Shown here: in pieces, positions 45,534-53,589 of the stretch
How the letters are laid out: the number at the start of each line of letters is the position of its first letter
Numbering within the stretch: position 1 is the stretch's first letter
NCBI RefSeq assembly: GCF_013205025.1
Contig: NZ_JABMLE010000002.1
Span: 971,775 to 1,035,774 of the forward strand
DNA: 64,000 nt
DNA from: Rathayibacter sp. VKM Ac-2857
GTDB lineage: Bacteria; Actinomycetota; Actinomycetes; Actinomycetales; Microbacteriaceae
Reading direction: 5' to 3'
Program-made: the position numbers and the translations under genes
Notes under the pieces: generated by a model
Databases searched by the model: none
What the model saw: the letters and a program-made list of their open reading frames with translations, nothing else
What the model was told of the DNA's origin: nothing

Positions 45534-47564
45534 ATGCAGACGAAGACGCAATCGGCGCGGGTCGCGCGCTTCAGGGCGAGGGGCTCCGGCGCGCGATCGT
45601 CGGGGTCGGGAGGCCGACGCGGAGTTGGCCGTGCCGCACTCGCGGTCGGCGCACTCTGTGTGGCGATCATCGGGGCGGGCTGCGTGCCCGTGTCCGCGGC
45701 CGGGGCCAGCGCCGCGGTGACATGGACTTCGGACGACGGCGCGCACCGCCTCGAGACGCGACCTGCCAAGACCCTCTCCGCCACCGACACTTCGACCACG
45801 GACGCCACCATCAACGTCGATCCGGCCGCGACGTACCAGGAGATCCTCGGGCAGGGCCAGTCACTCGAGAGCAGCAGCGTGGCGAACATGATCGGCCTGT
45901 CGCCGGAGAAGCGCGAGCAGCTGCTGAAGCAGCTGTTCGACCCGGCGACCGGGAACGGCTACAGCATCATCCGCCTCGCGATGGGATGCCCCGACTTCTG
46001 CTCGCAGGAGTTCTACACCTACGACGACGTCCCCGCGGGGCAGACCGACGAGAGCCTCTCGAGCTTCTCGATCCAGAAGGACATCGACTCCGGCATCATC
46101 GCTCTTGCGCAGCGGGCGAAGCAGATCAATCCGGCCATCACCTTCTACCTGTCGATGTGGTCCGCTCCCGCGTGGATGAAGACCAACGGCAGCCTCAGCA
46201 ACGGCGGCTCGGTGAAGCCCGAGTACTACGACGAGCTGGCGCGCTACCAGCGGATGGCGATCCAGGCCTACGAGGCGCAGGGCATCCCGATCACCGCGAT
46301 GACCCCGCAGAACGAGCCGCGGGTCATCACGAACTACCCCACCGGTGAGTGGACCGGCGAGCAGATGCGCGACTACGTCCGCGACCACCTCGGGCCGGAG
46401 CTGCAGCACAGCGGGCTCGCGACCGAGATCTGGGTCGGTGACGATAATCCGCCGCGGCTGAAGGACTTCGTTCCTGCGATCCTCGACGACCCGCGGGCCG
46501 CGCAGTACGTCGACGGCGTCGCGATCCACGATTATAGCGGAGACGACCCGACGGTGCTGTCAGAGTTCTCGGTGAAGTACCCCGGCATCCCGCTGCACCT
46601 GACCGAGCGCACGTACTACGGCGTGACCGGCGAGCGGAACAAGGTCGACGGCAGCCAGCAGGCCGGCGTCACCCGCGTCATGGACTTCTACCGCAACGGA
46701 CTCGCCAGCTGGACCTACTGGCTGAGCTTCTTCGACACCGCCGGGGAGCCGAACACCGGCCCACTGCGTGCCGAGTGCTGCGCGATCCCCGTCACCGCCG
46801 AGCCCGGCGCACTGGACGCCTACACGCTGAACCGCGACTACTACCTCTACGGGCAGTTCTCGCGCTTCGTCACGCCCGGGTCCGTGCGCATCGGCTCCGA
46901 CCAGACGTCGAAGGACGTCACCAATGTCGCCTTCCGCACCCCGTCGGGACAGGTCGTCGTCGTCGTCGCGAACGCCGCCGCGAGCCCCCGCTCGGTAAAG
47001 GTGGTGTCTCCGGATGGCGTCCTCACCGACACGCTGCCCGCCGCGGCAGTCGCCACCTACCGCTGGGCGGGCACGACACCGCAGGCGGATGCGCGCCTGG
47101 GCTCGTTCCAGCTGGTGAACCGTGCCCACTCGGATCTCGCCGTGCATACCACCCGGGAGAACTACCTCCGCAACCCCGACGCAAGGAACGCCGTCGCCAC
47201 ACCGACCGCGTGGAACCTGCTCGAGCAGCGGTGGTCGATCACGTCGGCCGGGGATGGCTACTACCGCGTGACCAGCCGTAGCACTCCATCGACCGTGCTG
47301 CACACGACCGGCGAGCACTACCGCGGGAATGCGGCGCTCTGGAATATCGCGAGCGTGTCCGGCGCGCTGAACTGGGACGAGCAGCTCTGGCGGATCGAGC
47401 CCGCCGGCGACGGCTACTACCGCCTCGTCAACAAGGCGCGAGCGACAGTGCTGCAGGTCACCGGCGATGCCTACAGCGAAGCTAGCGCCGCGCGTGAGCT
47501 CGTCGGCTCGCCTGCCGGCTGGAACACCACCGAGCAGCAGTTCCGGCTCGTGCCGGTAGCCTGA
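45534..47564 (+). CDS. Secreted GH30 glucanase with C-terminal ricin-like (CBM13) domain
   Basis: A 676-residue exported glycoside hydrolase family 30 enzyme. A long Arg-rich n-region and hydrophobic helix (ALAVGALCVAIIGAGCVPVSA) form the signal peptide. The GH30 barrel spans about residues 80-520: LGQGQSLESSSVANMIGLS, MSMWSAPAWMKTNGSL-type substrate segment, acid/base Glu in TPQNEPRV and nucleophile Glu in HLTERTYYG. The C-terminal 145 residues form a beta-trefoil with three Q-x-W/F repeats (EQRWSI, EQLWRI, EQQFRL). The closest activities are endo-beta-1,6-glucanase or glucosylceramidase. Regulated probably through the palindrome just upstream; GAGGAGCAGGAC precedes the ATG. Confidence 0.9.
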   Translation: MQTKTQSARVARFRARGSGARSSGSGGRRGVGRAALAVGALCVAIIGAGCVPVSAAGASAAVTWTSDDGAHRLETRPAKTLSATDTSTTDATINVDPAATYQEILGQGQSLESSSVANMIGLSPEKREQLLKQLFDPATGNGYSIIRLAMGCPDFCSQEFYTYDDVPAGQTDESLSSFSIQKDIDSGIIALAQRAKQINPAITFYLSMWSAPAWMKTNGSLSNGGSVKPEYYDELARYQRMAIQAYEAQGIPITAMTPQNEPRVITNYPTGEWTGEQMRDYVRDHLGPELQHSGLATEIWVGDDNPPRLKDFVPAILDDPRAAQYVDGVAIHDYSGDDPTVLSEFSVKYPGIPLHLTERTYYGVTGERNKVDGSQQAGVTRVMDFYRNGLASWTYWLSFFDTAGEPNTGPLRAECCAIPVTAEPGALDAYTLNRDYYLYGQFSRFVTPGSVRIGSDQTSKDVTNVAFRTPSGQVVVVVANAAASPRSVKVVSPDGVLTDTLPAAAVATYRWAGTTPQADARLGSFQLVNRAHSDLAVHTTRENYLRNPDARNAVATPTAWNLLEQRWSITSAGDGYYRVTSRSTPSTVLHTTGEHYRGNAALWNIASVSGALNWDEQLWRIEPAGDGYYRLVNKARATVLQVTGDAYSEASAARELVGSPAGWNTTEQQFRLVPVA

Positions 47565-47582
47565 CCCCTCGCCCGCGAGAAA

Positions 47583-47616
47583 GGGCGCCGCCCCCCCCGT
47601 GGAAGATGCGGCGCCC
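47583..47616. terminator. Hairpin after the GH30 gene
   Basis: GGGCGCCGC (47583-47591) pairs with GCGGCGCCC (47608-47616), beginning 18 bp after the stop. The following 340 bp (to 47955) before the convergent gene contain no feature I can support. Confidence 0.75.
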
Positions 47617-47955
47617 ATTGTGGCCCCCAGGTGCTGTGCTGTGGTGCGCGCCGGCACGTCTGCACCGGAGCAACCCGCGCACTCCCGCGGGCTTCGGTGC
47701 CGACCGGAGCGCCCGGGGAGCTGGGCAGCGCGGTGCCCGGACCGTCCGCCTCAGCCTCCCGTAGTCGTTATGGTTCGCGCCCGCCACGGCGAGCAGGACA
47801 GAGGGGGCACGGATATGGCGATTCGTTGCTGAGTTCCCTCGAAGGAAGTCTGACCGCCAACCGGAGGAAGGTAAGCGTAGGCGGTTGTTTAGCTATGAAG
47901 TCATCCGCACCATGTCCTGGTGCAGCTCTCTCACAGAGGACTCCTGCTTCCTCTC

Positions 47956-48990
47956 TCATGTCTTTTCGCGCCGCGCCTCCTCTTTTGCGTGCTGGACGAG
48001 GGCGGCGATGCGGCGGCGCGAGCGCGAGCGCCCGGCCAGCAGCGCGGCGAGCATCAGCGCGATCCCGAGCAGCACCAGCAGCTGTGGCAGCGGCCCGGCC
48101 AGCACGGTGGCGGAGGAGGTGACGGGCGCGACCGACACAGGGTCGACTCCGTCGGGGGTCACCACGGTCGGAGCGACGGTCACGTCGGTGCCGATTGCGA
48201 ACAGCGGCCAGACGCCGTCGAGCGCGACCGAGATCGTCCGCCGGTCGCCGGGCAGCAGCTCCTGGGCGGCCGCATCCTCGGCGACGAGCGGTGCGAAGGC
48301 GCCCTGGGCGCTCACCGTGCCGTCGAGCAGCAGGCGGACGTTGCCGGTATTGACGATCTCGGCGTCGACCGACAGCGATCCCGGCGCGAACGGGTTCCAC
48401 GAGAGGCGGTAGTCGCTCGCAATGTCCTCGACGGCGACGGAGGGAGCGACGTCGCCGGTCACCCGGGTCATTACGCGGAAGCCGATGCGGCTCTCGACCC
48501 CGACGGACGAGCCGCCGGCGTCGGCGCCCACCGAGACGAGGGAGGCGGCGATGCCGGCCGCATGGTCGCCGGGCTCGGCATTGTCGGGCACGGTCACCGA
48601 GAAGGGGACGATGCCGACGGCTCCGGGTTCGACAGTCACGGTCTCGGGCGCGGTGATCCAGGTGCCCGCGTCGACCGACTCCTGGTCGGAGGGGAGCATA
48701 TTGAAGCGGCCCTTGTCGGTGAAGTACCCGTCGGCTGCGTCGATCCGGAAGGTCACGGTCCGGTCGCTGAGGTTGCGGACCGCGGCCTGCTCGTCGGCGT
48801 TCTCTCCGGGGTTGAGGTCGAGCTCAGCCCAGGAGCGCTTGTCGACGGCGCCGTCAGTGGCAGGGCTGACCATCCACGTGACCTGGTTGGTCGCGGCTAC
48901 GGCGGCGGGAGCGGCCCCGAGGGAGAGCACGCCCAGGAGAAGTGCTAGAGAGGTCGGTAGCACGGTGGAAGGACGGCGGGCTTCGTACAT
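47956..48990 (-). CDS. DUF916-like (WxL protein-binding) membrane-anchored surface protein
   Basis: A 344-residue exported protein: signal peptide (SLALLLGVLSLGAAPAAVAA), two beta-sandwich domains, a C-terminal membrane helix (LPQLLVLLGIALMLAALLAG) and an Arg/Lys-rich cytoplasmic tail. Features of the DUF916/WxL-protein peptidoglycan domain are WMVSPATDGAVDKRSWAELDLNPGENADEQAAVRNLS and VTVEPGAVGIVPFSVTVPDNAEPGDHAAGI (read in parts). In Firmicutes such proteins partner with WxL proteins to hold them at the cell wall. A WxL-like gene lies at 50434-51063. AGGAG precedes the ATG. The call rests on motif memory, not on a search. Confidence 0.78.
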   Translation of the reverse strand: MYEARRPSTVLPTSLALLLGVLSLGAAPAAVAATNQVTWMVSPATDGAVDKRSWAELDLNPGENADEQAAVRNLSDRTVTFRIDAADGYFTDKGRFNMLPSDQESVDAGTWITAPETVTVEPGAVGIVPFSVTVPDNAEPGDHAAGIAASLVSVGADAGGSSVGVESRIGFRVMTRVTGDVAPSVAVEDIASDYRLSWNPFAPGSLSVDAEIVNTGNVRLLLDGTVSAQGAFAPLVAEDAAAQELLPGDRRTISVALDGVWPLFAIGTDVTVAPTVVTPDGVDPVSVAPVTSSATVLAGPLPQLLVLLGIALMLAALLAGRSRSRRRIAALVQHAKEEARREKT

Positions 48991-49329
48991 GCGGGCTCCT
49001 GTGGGTCGCAGGTTTCCTGACGGAATCCGTTTTCGCATCTGAAAGTCGATGAGCTGAGTTACGAGCCACACGAGGACCCGGCTGATGCAGCCACCCGTCG
49101 TTCGGCGAGAAGCTTTCGGATCGAGGAGTAAGGGAGCGAGTCCTGCATCAGTGCGGGTCCATCCAGGATGATCTCGCCGGGTGACGTGTGTCGATCGTTG
49201 ACACGAGGATGGTGAAGCCTTCCACCAGCGGACACGAGCGTGGAGTCGATGGATTCTGCGATCGCAGCGGTGCCGAGAGCGGCGGGCATCCTCGATGGGG
49301 CGAAACGCATCTTTGGGGGACGGCGCGGG
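48991..49329. other. Intergenic stretch without a supported gene
   Basis: 339 bp between the GH16 stop and the DUF916-like start. An open minus-strand frame crosses it (for example ALMQDSLPYSSIRKLLAERRV near 49100), but it begins inside the GH16 gene in another frame and lacks a ribosome site, so I do not call it. No clear hairpin terminator is visible. Confidence 0.5.
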
Positions 49330-50190
49330 TCACCATGCCTGCCACTGCTCGAAGCGGATCGAGTCGAAGATCGCCGAGAATTCGGGGATGCCGCCGTTGC
49401 CGGTCGGCCAGTCGGCGAGATTGACGTCACCGCTCGCCCAGGATCCGACGGTGACGACGAGTTGGACGAAGAAGGCCTGGTCGAACGGCCAGCCCGCGGA
49501 GGCGCGAGGATCGCTGGGTGTGGCGGAGTGATAGACGGTGCCGTCGATCGACCAGGTGATTGACCACGGGGACCAGTCGAGGACGTGATCGACCCATCGG
49601 CCCGCGAGAGTGGGTAGAGGGCCCGAGTAGGTGTTTGCGATCGGGCTGCCGCCCGAGTAGCCCGGCCCGTGGATCGAGCCGAAGGGCGAGCCGGGGCGGC
49701 CAAGTGCTATCTCGGTGGCGTCGATCTCCCCGCAGGAGGGCCAGCCGACGCTGTCGATGTTCTGTCCGAAGAGGCAGACCCCCAGGCCGGCTCCGGTACC
49801 CGGGGTGAGGAACTGCCGAGTGGTCAGGCGCCCGTGTGGACCGAGTACTCGTTTGTTGCGTGTTGTGATGCTTCCGGCGCGGTAGGCGAAGCCGTTCAGT
49901 GGTTCGTGTCGGGCTTTGAGGACGAGATTTTGGCCGTCGATGCTGACCATTCCGGGGTCGTTGTACTGCTGGTCTCGAAGGTCGGTCTGGCCGGGGCCGG
50001 ACATTGTTGACCAGCTCGTGAGGTCCAGTGCGGTGCCGGCGAAGTCGTCTTGCCAGAGGGTGACCCACCGGCCGTCCTCCGCGGACGCCTGTGGTGAGAC
50101 GGAGCCGGCGGTGATTCCGGTTGCGGCTGCGGCGGCGAGAAACTGGCGCCGGGGGAATCGAGGACCGTTGGTGGGGACTGCGAACGTCAT
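49330..50190 (-). CDS. Secreted GH16 endo-beta-1,3-glucanase-like enzyme (Tat substrate)
   Basis: A 286-residue glycoside hydrolase family 16 protein. A twin-arginine type signal (FPRRQFLAAAAATGITAGSVSPQASA) suggests Tat export. The beta-jelly-roll catalytic motif E-x-D-x-x-E is CGEIDATEIA at about residue 155, with nearby SIHGPGYSGGSP and the substrate-face Trp in WSPWSITWSIDGTVYH. Family activities on beta-1,3 or mixed beta-glucans fit the neighbouring GH30 and GH3 genes. It is about 60% alike in motif regions to the second GH16 at 57078-58022. AAAGGAG precedes the ATG. A terminator upstream (50241-50281) separates it from the WxL-like gene. Confidence 0.9.
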   Translation of the reverse strand: MTFAVPTNGPRFPRRQFLAAAAATGITAGSVSPQASAEDGRWVTLWQDDFAGTALDLTSWSTMSGPGQTDLRDQQYNDPGMVSIDGQNLVLKARHEPLNGFAYRAGSITTRNKRVLGPHGRLTTRQFLTPGTGAGLGVCLFGQNIDSVGWPSCGEIDATEIALGRPGSPFGSIHGPGYSGGSPIANTYSGPLPTLAGRWVDHVLDWSPWSITWSIDGTVYHSATPSDPRASAGWPFDQAFFVQLVVTVGSWASGDVNLADWPTGNGGIPEFSAIFDSIRFEQWQAW

Positions 50191-50240
50191 GGCGAGCTCC
50201 TTTGCTCGGCGGCTCGAGCGCCGCAAGGTGTGACGGGGAG

Positions 50241-50281
50241 AGAAGGGGCCGAGCTAGCTTCTGCGTGACTCGGCCCCTTCT
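50241..50281 (-). terminator. Terminator between the WxL-like and GH16 genes
   Basis: AGAAGGGGCCGAG (50241-50253) pairs perfectly with CTCGGCCCCTTCT (50269-50281), a 13-bp stem with a 15-base loop, 51 bp before the GH16 start. Possibly an attenuator, giving the surface protein a higher level than the enzyme. Confidence 0.8.
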
Positions 50282-50433
50282 GGTATCGATCGGCGCCTAG
50301 TGGTGGGAAATCACTGCACAGGGCGTCGTGTAGTGCCGATGGCTGCCCTCTCCTTCATCGTGAACCCCTGAGGGGGTGGGAGGGTCTGCCAAGTGGTGCA
50401 TGTCTCGATCGATGCGTTCGAAGGTGAGCGTTT

Positions 50434-51063
50434 CTATTCGAAGAGCGAGAGGGTGAGCACGGAGCGGTAGTCTCCTGCGATCACGTCCGGTTCGGTCTTG
50501 AGGGTGAGGTCGGCCTCCACAGTCCAGCTGCCTTCCGCATTGACGGCTTGAGAGTCCGCCGCCAGTGCCAGCAGCTCTTGGTCGACGAGGCCGACGGCGT
50601 TGGGGCCGGTGTCGAGGACGGTGCCGACCTCGTCGCCTTCGGCGACGAGTCCGGAGTCTCCTCCATCGAGCAGACGCGGGGTCCATCCGAGGTGGTCCGC
50701 GCCGATGCTGGGTTGGCCGGTGGCCCCGACGAAGTCGCTGGCGGAGCCGAGAACGTACCAGCCCGCTCCCTCCGGAACCTCGTCCGCGTCGCGGGTATCG
50801 GTGACCGTCACGGTGGGAAGGGTGCCGATGAACTGACGGACGACGGGGGTGCTTCCTGACTCGGCCAGGGTGGTCGAGTCAGCGGCGACGGTCATCGCCA
50901 GGACGCCCGGTCCCTCGATCTCGGGGATGGTGACGGAGACGTCGACGTCGTTGTTGTCGTACTCGGTGTCGGCGAATGCCGCGGCACCGCCGACTGTGGC
51001 CAGGATCAGTCCCCCGGTCAGGGCGATGGTCGTGCGGGCTAGGAGGGGGCGTCTGATGATCAT
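50434..51063 (-). CDS. WxL-like secreted surface protein
   Basis: A 209-residue exported protein: signal peptide (ALTGGLILATVGGAAAFA) and one all-beta domain opening NNDVDVSVTIPEIEGPGVLAMTVA, with TVTVTDTRDADEVPEGAGWYVLGSASDF, ADHLGWTPRLLDGGDSG and the C-terminus YRSVLTLSLFE. The layout matches WxL-domain proteins, although the canonical W-x-L motifs are relaxed here (GWYVLG and GWTPRL). Its neighbour at 47956-48990 is DUF916-like, the standard partner. Between them sits a GH16 gene. Probably a non-covalently attached cell-surface protein that binds cell wall or substrate glucan (inference). Confidence 0.75.
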   Translation of the reverse strand: MIIRRPLLARTTIALTGGLILATVGGAAAFADTEYDNNDVDVSVTIPEIEGPGVLAMTVAADSTTLAESGSTPVVRQFIGTLPTVTVTDTRDADEVPEGAGWYVLGSASDFVGATGQPSIGADHLGWTPRLLDGGDSGLVAEGDEVGTVLDTGPNAVGLVDQELLALAADSQAVNAEGSWTVEADLTLKTEPDVIAGDYRSVLTLSLFE

Positions 51064-51123
51064 GGTTTTCTGCTTTCTCCGGCGGGTGTCGCCCGGATGT
51101 GAAGGAGATGTCGAGTCGGTGGA

Positions 51124-51166
51124 GCGAAGAGGTCGAAGGGGCGGGGAGCCGCTCCGACCTCTTCGC
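51124..51166 (-). terminator. Terminator directly after the second GH30 gene
   Basis: GCGAAGAGGTCG (51124-51135) pairs perfectly with CGACCTCTTCGC (51155-51166), one base beyond the stop codon on the minus strand. Confidence 0.8.
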
Positions 51167-51167
51167 G

Positions 51168-53318
51168 TCAGCAGGTGATGGCGGGGTAGTCCGCGGTCGT
51201 CGTCCCGCTGCGGTCGCCGGTCGCGGTGGACTTCACCGTGACTGAGCCCGCAGGAATGGTTGCTGCTCGAGTGGTCTGAGCGACCGTCGTGTTCTTACCC
51301 GGTGCGAGAGCCGTGCTGCTCTTCGTTCCCCAGGAGGAAGAGATCGTGACATCCACCGGCACGGTGTCGCCGTTGGTGGCGACCGTGGTCAGCGTGACCT
51401 TGCCTGCGATGCAACGGGGAGTCGCTTTCGCGGTCACCGTCAGGGGCGGCACCGGCTGACCGACGAAGGCGTAGACCTCGGCGACGGTCCAGTAGCTGGT
51501 CGGTGCGGCCTTAGTCAGCTCCACCTTGAAGTAGCGGGCCTGAACCGCGGGGAAGGTGATGTTCGTGAATCGGTTCGCACCGCGGCCGGTCGCGATCGGC
51601 TCGCTCCAGGTGGTCCCATCAACAGAGCTGCGCAGGGTGTAGCCGCGTGGCCAGTCGTTGGCGCTGGCGCCGCTCTCCAGCGTTCCGGAGTCGAGGGTGA
51701 GCTGGCCGAAGAGCTGCGCGGTCCCCGTGTCGATCGTGATGCTCTGCCCCGCTGCTTGAGCGGTGAAGTTGCGCCACGCGGTGTTCGTGTTCCCGTCGAG
51801 CATGGACGGGGATCCCCAGTCCTGCAGGCTCGCGGAGGCGGCCCAGCCGGCCCGGTCGACCGGAGCGGTGTCGGAGCGCCAGGTGTAGGTGCCGACGGTC
51901 GCTGCGGGGAGGGTGTCGGCGACCTGGCCGTCGAAGTCGACGAGGCGGAACGCCTGGTCGTAGTCGGTCTGGTTCACCACGATGGCGACGTACTCGCCGT
52001 CGGGGTTGCGGAAGACGACGTTCGTGACCGTGCCGGTCGATCCGTAGTCGCTGTCGATGCGGACGGCGCCGCGGTCGAGGTAGCGGGAGAACTGCGCGTA
52101 GAGGTAGTAGTCGCGGTCGAGGTACCACGCGTTGAGGTCGTCGTGCGGCGCGCCGATCTGCTGAGGGAAGGAGTCGCCGTCCAGCGGGCCGGCGTTGGGC
52201 AGGCCGTCCTCGTCGAGGAAGGTCAGCCAGTAGGTCCAGCTGCTCACGTCGTTGCGGAAGAGCTGGACGAGACGGTCCATGCCCTTCACGTCGTAGTAAG
52301 AGCGCTCGGTCAGACGGACGGTGATGTCGGGGTACTGCTCGACGAGTCGCGCGGCCTGAGTGACGTCGCCGTCGTCGTAGTCGTGCACACCGACTCCGTC
52401 GACCATCGGCCCGACGACCGGGTCGGCGAGGATGTTCGCGAACTGGGAGGTGGTCCACCAGTTGTCGTCCTGGATCCAGATCTCGGTGTCCAGGCCGGCG
52501 GAGTCGAGGGCGCCGCGGAGGAACGGGATGAAGTCGCGCTCCTGCTCCCAGGTCCACTGCGAGGAGGGGTAGTCCGGCACGACGGTGGGCTCGTTGGCGA
52601 CGGTGACCGCCTTGATCGGGATGCCCTGCTCGGCGTAGGCGAGGATGGCGAGCTTGTAGTACTGAGCGAGGACGGGGTAGTACTCGGGGAGCACCGTGCC
52701 GCCGTTCTTCAGACTGTTGTTGTCCTTCATCCAGGCGGGCGGGCTCCATGCGGAGGCGAAGAATTCGACGTCCGGATTGATCGCGAGGGCTTGCTTGGCG
52801 ACCGAGATGATCTGCCCGTCGATGTCCTTCTGGATCGAGAAGTTCGTCAGGTCGGGATCGGTCTGCCCGTCGGGCAGATCGTCATAGGTGTAGAAGTCCT
52901 CGGCGCAGAAGTCGGAGCAGCCGAAGGACAGCCGCATCAGGTCGTAGCCGTTCCCCGTCGTCGTGTTGAAGAGGGCGTTCATCAACTCGGTCCGGTTCTC
53001 CGTGATGAGCTGGGCGATGTTGTAGACGCTCGAGGACTCCAGCGACCCGCCGATGCCGTCCAGCGTCTGTCCCGTGCTGGTCGTGTCCACGCCCAGCGTC
53101 GTCGGGTTGGAGCTGCTGATCGGGCCGAACGCCAGATCGTTCTGCTTCTCCAGCTTCTGGCTTCCGTCGGACGAGCTGTAGACGACGGACACCGGAATGG
53201 CCGGCGTCGTCGCCGCTTCGGCAGTAGCGGGTACCGACGCGAGGAATGCGCCGCCCAGCAGGCTGAGGGTTGCGGCGCTGGCGATGCCCAGCCGCGCTCG
53301 TGTTCGCAAGGGGACCAC
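51168..53318 (-). CDS. Secreted GH30 glucanase with F5/8-type C (CBM32-like) domain
   Basis: A 716-residue exported family 30 enzyme. The GTG at 53318 is chosen because AAAGGAG lies four bases upstream and the signal peptide (LGIASAATLSLLGGAFLASVPATAEA) follows. The barrel (about residues 60-460) has the acid/base Glu in TVANEPTVV and nucleophile Glu in RLTERSYYD, with FGCSDFCAEDFYTYDDLPDGQTDP and AWSPPAWMKDNNSL closely matching the first GH30. A discoidin/CBM32-like domain follows at about 495-625 (SMLDGNTNTAWRNF, GYTLRSSVDGTTWSEP, ARYFKVELT), then an Ig-like C-terminal domain with two Cys. Probably an endo-beta-1,6-glucanase. Operator TGAAGCGCTTCA lies 66 bp upstream. Confidence 0.9.
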   Translation of the reverse strand: MVPLRTRARLGIASAATLSLLGGAFLASVPATAEAATTPAIPVSVVYSSSDGSQKLEKQNDLAFGPISSSNPTTLGVDTTSTGQTLDGIGGSLESSSVYNIAQLITENRTELMNALFNTTTGNGYDLMRLSFGCSDFCAEDFYTYDDLPDGQTDPDLTNFSIQKDIDGQIISVAKQALAINPDVEFFASAWSPPAWMKDNNSLKNGGTVLPEYYPVLAQYYKLAILAYAEQGIPIKAVTVANEPTVVPDYPSSQWTWEQERDFIPFLRGALDSAGLDTEIWIQDDNWWTTSQFANILADPVVGPMVDGVGVHDYDDGDVTQAARLVEQYPDITVRLTERSYYDVKGMDRLVQLFRNDVSSWTYWLTFLDEDGLPNAGPLDGDSFPQQIGAPHDDLNAWYLDRDYYLYAQFSRYLDRGAVRIDSDYGSTGTVTNVVFRNPDGEYVAIVVNQTDYDQAFRLVDFDGQVADTLPAATVGTYTWRSDTAPVDRAGWAASASLQDWGSPSMLDGNTNTAWRNFTAQAAGQSITIDTGTAQLFGQLTLDSGTLESGASANDWPRGYTLRSSVDGTTWSEPIATGRGANRFTNITFPAVQARYFKVELTKAAPTSYWTVAEVYAFVGQPVPPLTVTAKATPRCIAGKVTLTTVATNGDTVPVDVTISSSWGTKSSTALAPGKNTTVAQTTRAATIPAGSVTVKSTATGDRSGTTTADYPAITC

Positions 53319-53384
53319 AATTCTCCTTTGAATGAGACCGAGCACTGTTGCTTCGGCCGTGGTTTGCACTGGCCCGCCCCGGAT

Positions 53385-53396
53385 TGAAGCGCTTCA
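53385..53396. promoter_or_regulatory. LacI-type operator TGAAGCGCTTCA upstream of second GH30
   Basis: Perfect 12-bp palindrome identical to that at 45489-45500, 66 bp upstream of the GTG start of the minus-strand GH30 gene. Confidence 0.65.
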
Positions 53397-53543
53397 GCGT
53401 TAAGGAGGCTATGGACGGAGATCGCCTGGCACAAGACCATGGCGCGAATGGACGCTCGATCTCGGCGATCCCGGGAGCGAATGATCGGACCCGCGATCGC
53501 CGTCCAGTCCGTAGTGTCGCTGCCGGAGACGGCGAAAGGCCGC

Positions 53544-53566
53544 CGGATCCCCGTGAAGGGGACCCG
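53544..53566 (-). terminator. Small hairpin after the GH3 gene
   Basis: CGGATCCCC, loop GTGAA, GGGGACCCG: a nine-position stem with one mismatch, 24 bp beyond the GH3 stop on the minus strand. Confidence 0.6.
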
Positions 53567-53589
53567 ACGGCCGTCCGTGGGTGGGAGCG

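Noticed and set aside
49059-49703. Minus-strand frame running from inside the GH16 gene into the gap
   Set aside because: It overlaps the GH16 gene in another frame, has no ribosome site and reads as Arg/Pro/Ser-rich shadow sequence until the gap.
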